Part shown: piece by piece, positions 44,801-53,804 of the stretch
Layout: each line of letters opens with the position of its first letter
How positions within the stretch are numbered: position 1 is the stretch's first letter
Assembly (NCBI GenBank): GCA_019828545.1
Contig: JACVRA010000424.1
Location: forward strand, 112,121-176,120
DNA: 64,000 bases
From: Paracamarosporium sp. OC-R06-R3
Lineage: Eukaryota; Ascomycota; Dothideomycetes; Pleosporales; Didymosphaeriaceae
Reading direction: 5' to 3'
Position numbers and translations under genes: made by a program
Notes under the pieces: generated by a model
What the model was told of the DNA's origin: nothing
The model's input: the letters and a program-made list of their open reading frames with translations, nothing else
The model's database searches: none

Positions 44801-46539
44801 TAAACCAAGTGCGCTAATACGTGTGTAGGTTGTTGGTGTTTCCAGCTACGGGCGCTCTTTCAAAATGGCGCAAGCTGGTTGCGACGGAGAGAGCTGCAAG
44901 TTCACTGGGTCTCCTCGCGTCTCCAACGCGTACAAAGGTCGATGCACAGACACTGCCGGATACATTTCCAACGCAGAAATCCAGGAGATCATTGACACGG
45001 GCAATGTTCAGAAAAAGTACACGAAGGCAGGCTCGAATATTATGGTCTTCAACAACACGGAGTGGGTCGCCTGGATGGACGATGACATGAAGACGTCTCG
45101 GGCAAAATTTTACGATTCGTACAACTTCGCTGGAACTACGGATTGGGCTGTCGATCTCCAAGAGTGGCATGGGTAAGTCCCTTCTCGAATCACTACGTCA
45201 GAAGTTTGGATAGTGTATTGCTCATGCTGGGGCAACACGCTGTACTCAAGCTTTTGACGTAGTGCTGGATCTGAACTCAAACATGCTGACAAGGCGCAGG
45301 ACAGATGAACCCGAAGACTACGAAATGCCAATCGACGAGAACTATTGGTCTGCCTGCGAGGGTCAATTCAGCTCGCTCCAACAGCTCAAGGACCGCAAAG
45401 GCTCGATCCCCGGTCATTGTATGGAGCAATACATAACGGACGTACAAATATCCGTCCTGGATGGAGCACTCAAGAAGTACAAGCAGTTAGTTGACGACGG
45501 CTACGATGAAAAGTTCAAGATCTACTCCGGTTATGTGGCGGACCAGATTCCCGACCAGATCAACAATTTCATGGCAAACGATAGGGTTGACAAGTACTTC
45601 ACTTGCAGTGATTTCAAGAGATCAGGCACATGTTGCAAGGACTGCAGGTATGCCACGTGCATTGAGAACTGCATAAAAGGAAACGATTGCAAAGGCGGCA
45701 AGGGCGAGTACCCTATGGACAAGTGCCCGCAGATGGAATTCCCGAAGGGCACGATTAGCTCAGACTACATCCCGAACGCTACGTTCACTTTGAAGGATGA
45801 GAATGGGTTCTACAAAGACCTCTACGACACGTGGGGCATCGAGAAGGAGTGGATCAAGTTCGACAAGCGCCTAATGCGCACCAACAACGGCTGCCAGTAT
45901 GCGGGGGAGAACGTCCTTGACTGCATCGAGTGGAACAACAACTACTTCAAAAACTACCCTCTCGCGAACAAGGATAAAATCAAGATCTACAACCCCAAGG
46001 ATATCGTTGGTGACTCATACCCCAAAGCCCAGGACATGCTCAACCGCTTCAGAGACATGTCGCTTGCAGGTGTCTGGGACGAGCAGATGCCTTCATCTGA
46101 CATGGTGGATGCCACATCGCTGCCAGCCTTCTCTACCGAGGAAGCTGTTGCTTCCATGGAGAAAATTGTCAAGAAGGCTGAAGAGATCAAGAAGGCAGAG
46201 CGCGAGGAGTTCATCCTGAACTTCATCATGGGCTTGCTGTTCTTCATCCCGTTCGTTGGCGAAGCCACCGTGGGGCTGGCTGCTGTGCGGTCGATTGCCC
46301 GGCTCATTGGTGCTGTGGGCGACGTCGCAGTTACGGTGTACGACGTCGTTAAGGACCCAGACAATGCGTTCATGGCGGTCTTTAGCGCTTTGGCGGGTGC
46401 AGGAGTTGGACGGAGTGGGTTCAAAAAGGCGGCAAGCTCGAGACGAGACATTAAAAAGTCGGATTACGATGGTCTCGGTCCTGTAAAAGGGAAGCTGGAC
46501 GATGTCCAGGACTTGAGGGGGGGCATGTGCTCGATTTGA
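41835..46539 (+). CDS. Killer-toxin-type chitinase (LysM-CBM18-GH18, subgroup C)
   Basis: Seven exons (41835-41893, 42162-43638, 43705-43897, 43954-44369, 44428-44772, 44829-45172, 45300-46539) give 1,357 residues in frame throughout. Order: signal peptide ([14 protein letters not shown]); an N-terminal region of about 300 residues; three Cys-rich LysM modules (about 322-495); a hevein-type CBM18 (about 513-577, [14 protein letters not shown]); a GH18 catalytic domain from about 590, with [11 protein letters not shown] (acid Glu712) and [13 protein letters not shown]; a second Cys-rich segment ([16 protein letters not shown]); and a hydrophobic C-terminal region ([18 protein letters not shown]). 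This is the plan of subgroup C chitinases, which resemble the alpha/beta precursor of the Kluyveromyces lactis killer toxin. It should cut chitin outside the cell. Introns 1 and 6 carry related repeats. The last junction (45299/45300) has a nearby alternative acceptor. Confidence 0.93.
41968..42100 (+). repeat. Three repeat copies inside chitinase intron 1
   Basis: Copies of about 34 nt start at 41968, 42022 and 42067. Each reads TTGGCTTGTYCTGG, then a G/T-variable spot, CAACACATGRTGCTCAA. The core GAGCAACACATGGTGCTC is an imperfect palindrome. Segments AAGATTGAGTTCT between copies also recur. The repeats explain why this intron is 268 nt, about five times the usual length here. Confidence 0.88.
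45218..45250 (+). repeat. Fourth, diverged repeat copy in chitinase intron 6
   Basis: TTGCTCATGCTGGGGCAACA followed by CGCTGTACTCAAG matches the intron 1 unit, with one deletion and a few substitutions. It lies in a 127-nt intron. Confidence 0.7.
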
Positions 46540-47327
46540 GTGGGTGCAACCGCACATAATGGTCAGTTTTCTCCAGGTATTTATTTTGAGGCACAAGTTG
46601 GTGTCGCAGATGACTGGATGAGAATGCCGCCCAGCGTCGATAGAGTCCCTATGTACATAGACCCAGTTTCGCATACATGTGAATAGCATGGTCAAAATTT
46701 ACTATGTTTCTCGGATAATCCTGTCAAATAACGCTCCCAGCATGTATATATCTTCCCACGACCCAGTTGGGAATCCTCACACGGCCCGTTATATGGCAAG
46801 GGTCTTCGTCGCACACGCACAACTGTCTGATATCCATTTGAGAGGCAGTTGATGCAACGAGCTCGCGGCTCTTTGTTGAGGCTTATAAACTTAATCTCGG
46901 TAAAAAAAATCTTTCTTCGTCTCACCCTAGTCGCTGCGCTGAGACAAACTGCCTTGAGCCGCACCCTACTACGAACAATAACCATGATGCAGTCGGACGA
47001 ACCCCCTCAGAGCTGATCACTCCTAGATATAAACCTAAAAATACTTTAGTAACTGTGTTACTCTCAAGTCCTTTCTCCATACGCTTATCTCTCCAGCGTA
47101 TCTTCCACAAATCACAGCCCATGCCTTCCACTCCATATAGACGTCATCCGAATTCATTCCGAGAGTGAGATTTAAACCCGCCGGCCTCCCATTGCTTCAG
47201 GCTCGCACACTCATTTTCTCTACAACCTCAAACCCATTAATCTAACTTAAATCAAGAACAAGACTCCACCGTACGTATTGCACCGTCTTTGCATCCGCAG
47301 CCACCAATACAGCAGGCCTCATCTAAG
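46540..47327. other. Gap between chitinase and small secreted peptide genes
   Basis: No coding signal. The left part is the chitinase trailer. The last 180 nt are C/A-rich leader-like sequence. No clear TATA box was found, only AGATTTAAACC near 47168. Confidence 0.45.
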
Positions 47328-47576
47328 ATGCACGTTCTCGCTATCGTAGCGACTGTTACCCTCAGCCTCACTGCAACTACCACCGCCGGTCCGATCGGCT
47401 ACGGTGTTTGCCAGGCCGGCTGTTCTGCGGTTGTGATGGCCTGCTATGCCGCAGCAGGTGCTACTTGGGGAGCAACCCTGGGTGCGACAGCACCAGCTAC
47501 AGTCGTGGCTTGTAATACAGCTTTTGGTACTTGCCAGGCCGCTTGTGCTGCCGTCTTGCTGACTCCCACACCGTAA
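47328..47576 (+). CDS. Small secreted Ala/Gly-rich peptide with six cysteines in mirror-image spacing
   Basis: An 82-residue open frame starts at an ATG after a leader-like stretch. A signal peptide ends near TTTAGP (about residue 21). The mature part has two cysteine triplets, C-x3-C-x6-C (CQAGC...MAC) and C-x6-C-x3-C (CNTAFGTC...AAC). They are mirror images, flanking an Ala/Gly/Thr-rich segment (AAAGATWGATLGATAP). That suggests two helices pinned as a hairpin by three disulfides. There are almost no charged residues, so membrane association is plausible. I recall similar short peptides encoded in many fungi, with unknown function. It is the next gene after the chitinase, same strand, 788 bp away. 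Confidence 0.82.
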   Translation: MHVLAIVATVTLSLTATTTAGPIGYGVCQAGCSAVVMACYAAAGATWGATLGATAPATVVACNTAFGTCQAACAAVLLTPTP

Positions 47577-48439
47577 AGGTGGGTTCAGCTGCTTATGTGC
47601 TTTCTTTGAGGTATTAATGGGCTTTATAGGTCGGAAAGCAATGATGCCGTTGCCGACGATGCATGTGTTGGTAGGGCTTACCCTTGCATGGTCAACACTT
47701 CTTTTTGTAGGATATGGAATGTAAGCGGGAGTAGGAACTCACCGGATTTCCTATGTCATGGGACATATTACGGATCATCCGGTTCCTGGCTGTAGCAACT
47801 CGTTGGTAGTCATATATAGCCCCAGATACCGAAATTGAACCATATTTTGTTCTCCACATGTATTCGCTTGTGAGTAAAGTTACCTTGTTCCTAATTCCCT
47901 AGTTGCAGCAGACACATGAACGGAGCAATGGACGAGTCGCCAGATCAAAGCATCAATTTCTCTGGAGTAGCCACGGTCTTGCGCATTGTTTTTGATCGGA
48001 TTCTTAACGTCTTTAATCTTCTCGGTTTTCTGGCTCTTAGTGTCTTCAATCGGCCAGGGCATGCTTGTGGTCGTCGCGTAGAACGTGATTTACATGGACA
48101 TGGCACTAAACTGCTTTTAGAGCTGGCCCCTGGGCTCCAATGACGACGATGGGCTCCGTGCCCGCATTGCTCGCCCCTCGCGCGAAACCTTGCAGGTGCG
48201 ACCGGAAGTGTTGCTGACGGACGAGCGCGCATACAATACCATCGGCCTCGCGTTCCACTACACCGTCACCCTTTCAGCCCCAATTCCTCGCTGTCCGACC
48301 AAGCACGCGAGCCCACCCGCGCCCCTCCGCCCACCGCCGGCTTCCAGCTAGCCGTCATTCGGACACTAGGCGGCGTGCCTCTCCTAAGCATTTGTGTTTT
48401 TGCTGCCTTTAGCCGCGTGGGTTCCTCTTCTCTTGCTAC
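47577..48439. other. Gap before the Sec14-like gene
   Basis: No gene seen. The region from about 48060 is GC-rich, with short frames on both strands that look like chance. The last 100 nt are probably leader. Confidence 0.45.
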
Positions 48440-50259
48440 ATGTCCTTTCGGGTTCGCGCAGTAGCAAGAGTAGCACATTACCATCCTTCCCCGCGGCACT
48501 CCCCGGGTGGATTCGTTACCGGTCAAAGATCTTGGGTTCGCGCCACGCCTCGCATAGTACATTCTCCCGCCAAACCCCACGCATACCACTACAAGCCGTA
48601 CAGCGCGCCTCCATTCCCCAAACAGAGCGGTTCAGGCTTCTTCACAACAGTTGTTGTCTTGGGCATTGCGGTTGGCGGCGCACTACTCTACCCGCTAGTC
48701 ACAGACCAGTCTGCGAAGGACATTGAAGAGGACAGACTTGCCTCGCCCTTCGAGTACACGGAACGAACAGATTCATACCTTGTAATGGCGCCAAACACAC
48801 CCGCGGGGCGACCGGGAACGCTCACCCCCGAGCAAGAGGCGAAGCTACGGGAATTATGGGCAGCGACTATGAAGGTGTTTGGGGCTCTCGATGAAGAAGC
48901 CAATGGCGCGGGAATCGTGACATCGGCGACGGTCAACGAGGCGACAGAGAAAGACGGCAAGAAAGACAAGAAGAAGAGCAGGCTCCATGTTTTCAAGCGG
49001 AACAAGGGCGACAAGGGGGACCAGTCGGAGACCGCATCTGGGGCTTCGACGCCTGGAACCTCGACGCCGGACATCAGCAAGATGTCGCTCGCGGAAGACG
49101 ATAAGCACGGACAGAACAAGGAGTTCAGAGACGCGATTGCGAATACTGCACCGGAGGACCTGCGCAAGGCGTTTTGGAGCATGGTGAAGCTGGACCATCC
49201 AGATGCGCTTCTGCTTCGGTTTTTGCGCGCGAGGAAGTGGGATGTGGAGAAGGCGCTCGTGATGATGATCTCAACGATGCACTGGCGGCTGGACCAGATG
49301 CATGTCGACGACGACATCATGAAGAACGGCGAGGAGGCAGCTCTAAAAGAGAGCAAGAGCGGTGATGCCAAGGTAAAGAAGGAGGGGGATGATTTCCTAG
49401 CGCAACTTCGAATGGGCAAGAGTTATCTCCATGGCCTGGACGCCGAGGGGAGACCTATGTGCATAGTGCGCGCGCGGTTACATCGCGCAGGCGAGCAATC
49501 TGAAGCCAGTCTGGAGCGGTACACCGTCTACACAATCGAGACAGCAAGACTGCTTCTCAGACCGCCGATTGACACCGCGGTAAGCCTGTTCTAAATGCAA
49601 TAATGATCACCACTAACATCTTATTACAGACCATCGTCTTCGACATGACTGACTTTTCAATGGCAAACATGGACTACGCCCCCGTAAAATTCATGATTAA
49701 ATGCTTCGAAGCAAACTACCCGGAATCCCTCGGCACCGTGCTCGTCTACAAAGCCCCATGGATTTTCAACGCTATCTGGAACGTCATCAAAGGCTGGCTT
49801 GACCCCGTCGTCGCCGGCAAGGTCCACTTCGCCAAGAACGTGGGCGAGCTGGAGAAGTTTGTCCCGAGAAGCCAAATTCCCAAGGAGCTGGATGGCGAAG
49901 ATCCGTATACGTACGAGTACGTTGAGCCGAAGGAGGGAGAAAATGCATTGGACCAGGGTCCTAGGACTGCGCTGGAGATCGAGAGACAGGAGCTGGTTAC
50001 TAAGTACGAGAAAACGATTTTGGAGTGGATAGCAGAGAGCGAGGCAGCGAAGACGCTGGAGGAAAGGAGAAAAGAGAGGGACACTGTTGCGGAGGGCCTG
50101 CGCTCAAACTACTGGAAGTTGGATCCGTATGTCCGGGCACGCTCGCTGTATGATCGAATAGGTTTGGTTGGGGAAGGCGGAAAGCTGAGCTTCTACCCGG
50201 AGAAAAAGAAGGAGAACGTGAAGCCTGCGGTGGAAACGAGTGCGGATGATCTCGACTAG
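48440..50259 (+). CDS. CRAL-TRIO (Sec14-like) lipid-transfer protein with N-terminal membrane anchor
   Basis: Exons 48440-49579 and 49630-50259 give 589 residues. The first 50 residues are Arg/His/Ser-rich without acids, like a mitochondrial presequence, and are followed by one helix (GFFTTVVVLGIAVGGALLYP). Then comes a long charged linker. The CRAL-TRIO N-terminal helix set is seen at DALLLRFLRARKWDVEKALV, and the lipid-binding fold at MCIVRARLHR, TIVFDMTDFSMANMDY, CFEANYPESLGTVLVYKAPW and FNAIWNVIKGWLDPVVAGKV. Such proteins move phosphatidylinositol or related lipids between membranes. The presequence plus helix suggests tethering to mitochondria, which is inferred. The C-terminus is helical and charged. 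Confidence 0.9.
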
Positions 50260-51554
50260 GTGTTGGCATAGGGAGCAGGAAATGGGCGAGCAGATAAAGG
50301 TACTTAAGCTTTGCGACGGTGGATGGTAATTAGAGCTTGGCACTCCTGAGGGAACAGCATTCCCAGTATTCCTAGAGCAACACTCGGGCACATAGAGAAA
50401 GCAAGAAAGAGCCGGGAAGAAAACACGGGGTTATTCCTCCCATGACACCTCCAACTTCCTTCGAGCTTAACCTAACATGCACATCAGCCACATACCCTCT
50501 CTCTTCCTCCCTCAGCCGCATAACAAACACTTACAGCCCTGCCCACATGCATACATCATCCACGTCCTCACCCACAATGCACCACCACACGCACACGCAC
50601 ACGCACCCAACCTCTCACACACAATCCACCCACCCATTACCTACCAAACCTACCTACCCACACCTGCACACCCCTCCCTCCTACAATGTACAACCCAACA
50701 CCACCTCCCCAAAAGCTGACCTCACCTCATCCGATCTACAATCTACAACCTACAATCCACACATCCACCCACCCACCTACCACTAACATCCCCCTCCCTA
50801 CGCGATCTACACTCCACCAACCACCCACCCACCTACCGCCGACACCAGAATAAATGCCTGCAAACTTAACCCACGGACAGGACAGGACAGGGCAGGGCAG
50901 GATAGGACGGAGCGGAACGCGGAACGGATGTAGATGCAGGGTGTGCTGTGGGTGAGATGAGATGGAACGGAACTGTCAGGCGGGGAGTTTGGATCGAGAT
51001 CAGAGGATGGAGGATGGAGGATGGAGGTGTGTTACTTTCTTTGGATAGTGTAGATGATGGGATTAGATTGGCGATGTGGGTACTTGCGTCGGTGTGCTGG
51101 CTGGATGCGGTTCCTCGGTGTGCTAGTTGGGTGAGAGATGAGTGTTAGACCAACGGCGCTGCTGTACGTGATGAATCGGTGGATCTTGCATAGATGAATG
51201 GATGGATAGATGAGTGGCGGGGGGATACGGGACGTGTGGAGACACGACACGGCGCAACACGGTACGGCATATGCGGTAAGCAAGCAAGCAAGCTTCGTAA
51301 ACAGGGCAATGCAGATGCGGATCAGGACGAAATGCGATGCGGTCAAGACCAGTATTTGTCTGTTTTCTCCCCTCTTCGTTGTCTCTATTGGCGGTGGAAT
51401 ACATACATACAAGAACCAACGCCGCTAGCCATGCTCTTACATGCAGACATGTAGGTGCCTATCTTACATACAGTTACATCCAACACGGCAGATAGCTCAG
51501 CAAGACCATAGACCGGGTTTAATACACAGGAGGATTGATATGGTACAGGGTCGC
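50260..51554. other. Low-complexity gap between convergent genes
   Basis: About 50440-50830 is C/A-rich and nearly free of G, with CACACG runs and repeated CCACCCACCTACC units. About 50870-51030 is G/A-rich, with a CAGGA/CAGGG repeat near 50877-50910 and GGATGGAGGAT copies near 51003-51025. A GCAA run sits at 51280-51292. The frames across it are Thr/Pro/His artefacts. No gene. Confidence 0.55.
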
Positions 51555-52933
51555 TTAGTCGATTTTCTTGATGCCTCGGAGCGCGTGGTCGCTTAGCTCG
51601 TGGTTGTGCGCTGCGTCGAGCTTGTCTTCGAGCTCGTCGGCGTTCTCCAGGCTCTCGTTTTTCTCGAGGTTGCGCGCGATTTGTGCGTCGAGGTCGGGGT
51701 CGGAGGAGGGTCCCGAGGGCTTGCTTTGGAGGGCGTCGGGTAGCTGCAGGTTCTGCGCCGGGCGGTACGTGACACGGCCCGTTTCGGCGAGGGCGAGTCG
51801 CTCTTTCTGGCCTGCTTCGCCTGCGCGGCCAAGCACGCCGGCTATGACTTGGATGCAGCGGAGACTGGATGGTGTTAGCGGGAGATCTACGTCAGATGGC
51901 AGAAAGCTCAACATGCATACCTGTCGTCGTTCGCGGGGATAGGGTAGGTGACCCATGTCGGATCGGCATTAGTGTCGATGACACCGATTGTTGGGATGTT
52001 GTTCAGCGCACACTCGTGTAGCAGGACGTAGTTTTCTAGTGGGTTCAAGCAGACGACTAGGTCGGGTCGCAGCACGGGCCTGTCCCAGAGCTGCTCTTCA
52101 AACCCGGGGATTTCTTCGTCCTTCTCGTTGACCACTTTCGTGCGGCACTTGCCAAGGATCTGCTGACCGTTGGTGATGCTACCGGGGATCCAGCGCTCGA
52201 ACAGATGGTACCCCTTTGCCAGCTCGGAGGCCCTCGCAACGGCGCGGTCCTGCCCGTCTCGGGTCCCTACGAAGAGGACCAGGCCACCTCTTTTGGAGAC
52301 CTCCTGAACAACCTTTGCAGCACGGCGCAGGTGGGCGGCCGTGGCTTCGAGAGAGATGATGTGCACACCTTGTCTTATGCCGTGGATGTAGCGTGCGTTG
52401 GCGGGGTTCCAGAGTGACGTGGCGTGGCCTTGGTGGGCTTCGGATGCAAGGAGGAGCTCGAGGGTGACGTCGGCGGGCGAAGGAGGGTTGCTGAGGAGCG
52501 TGTGCGGCTGGTAGTGCGGCGCGATGTCTGAGCCCAGCTTGCCGATTTGTGCCTCTGGTATGTGTCAGGGTGGGACTGATGGTCAAGAGGAAGGTGCGGA
52601 CTCACGCTGCTGCTTGTACCTGTGGTACTGCTCTGCCACAGACTCGGTCAGCTGGGCCGAGGAAGGGTCTGACGCGGCGGTCTCGGGGTTGAAGGAGGGC
52701 ACGGCATCCTGGAGCGGAGCACTGGCGTTGAATTGGGCCTCGAGCGAGTGCAGCTGCTTGAAGCTGTTGTCGGCGGAGGCGTCGATGGAGTCGACGTGCG
52801 TGGACAGAAATCTCCTCCAGGGGTGCGAGGAGCTCTGGGCGAGGGCGCGGCGGCCTGCTGGCTGTCAATTGAGGCACACTCTGGCCTGGGAAGGGGGGAG
52901 CATACCCGTGCGGGCTACATGTCGTATTATCAT
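51555..52933 (-). CDS. mrp4: Mitochondrial small-subunit ribosomal protein uS2m (MRP4)
   Basis: Exons 52933-52906, 52857-52606, 52554-51921 and 51864-51555 give 407 residues. The first exon encodes only nine residues and starts a basic presequence (MIIRHVARTAGRRALAQSSS). The uS2 family is recognised from LWNPANARYIHGIRQGVHII, LFVGTRDGQDRAV, WIPGSITNGQQIL, RPDLVVCLNPLENYVLLHEC, NNIPTIGVIDTNADP and YPIPANDDSLRCI. The acidic, helical C-terminal extension after about residue 340 is typical of fungal mitochondrial versions. The second acceptor is a CAGCAG tandem site; the alternative (exon from 52854) replaces two residues with one. The gene is divergent from wc-1. Confidence 0.93.
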
Positions 52934-53804
52934 GGCGTGCTGGGTGGTGTTGACACGGTCGGTCGCGGCTGCCAAAAAGTCGGAACGGGATGCTTGGCGC
53001 GGATCGGATGGGGAAGGCGGCGCCAAGGAAGAAGCCTCAAGGCGTCCGGCACGGCCAGATGCTAGCTCGAGGCCGCATGGGGAGCAACCGCACAGCAGCA
53101 AAACAGCCGCACAAGAAACGGCCGGGCGGCTTGCTGCGTGCGGCGTGCGGCGTGCTGCGTGCTACATACTCCCCCTGCGGCCTGCCAGCCTGTGTTGGCT
53201 TGGGCGTCTCCCAACGCGCCCGCTCCGTGCGTGCAGGGGCCGGCGAGATGATATCATGGTGCGAGGGCTGCTCTGGGGGCTCTGGGGGCTCTGGGCTCTG
53301 GGTCCGGCGCCCGCCAGACGAAACAGGAGGCGGCACAGAGGCTTCGTGTGCAGTGCGCCGTGTGAGGCTCCGCATGTGCGAGAACACCCTTGGGCGGCCC
53401 TGCATGCGGCGCGCCCGCAAAATGCCATATGCAAATGCCATACGCCCCCACCCAGCACCCCCGGCTCGCCGCGCTGCTGCTGATGTGTTGCTTTTGCACC
53501 CGCCGCCGACTCTGGCCTTGTGCGTGCGTGCGTGTCGTCGCATGGCCTTTGTCGCTACGTTAGTGCCCTTTCGCTGCCCTCCCGCCCCATAGCCTGCAGA
53601 CGCTTGATCTCGTTGCTCTCGTAGCGCCCAGCTGCACTCGCTCGCCCGGCCCTGTTCCTTCGCCTTCCACCACCCACTCCACCCCAGCAGCCCTCGCCGC
53701 TCCCCACCACGCCCTCGCACCGCCGCCCGCCGCGCGCGCCCTCTCGAACCGATGCCCTCCCCGCTGCTCTCGACTGCACTGCCCGAGCCTGTCTGTCTGC
53801 GAGC
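52934..53804. other. Shared upstream region of mrp4 and wc-1
   Basis: A GC-rich 870-bp gap between divergent genes. Long frames appear on both strands because AT-rich stops are rare here (up to 295 codons on the minus strand), but they are Arg/Gly/Cys-rich and not credible. It holds repeated GTGCGGC units near 53135 and a G-run cluster annotated separately. The last 180 nt are C-rich leader of wc-1. Confidence 0.5.
53275..53302 (+). repeat. G-quadruplex motif upstream of wc-1
   Basis: Four G runs (5, 5, 3 and 3 Gs) are separated by identical CTCT loops on the wc-1 coding strand, about 500 nt before its ATG. The unit GGGGGCTCT is tandemly repeated. Confidence 0.6.

Noticed and set aside
48688..49419. 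243-codon antisense frame over the Sec14-like gene
   Set aside because: Ser-rich shadow of a certain coding sequence on the plus strand.
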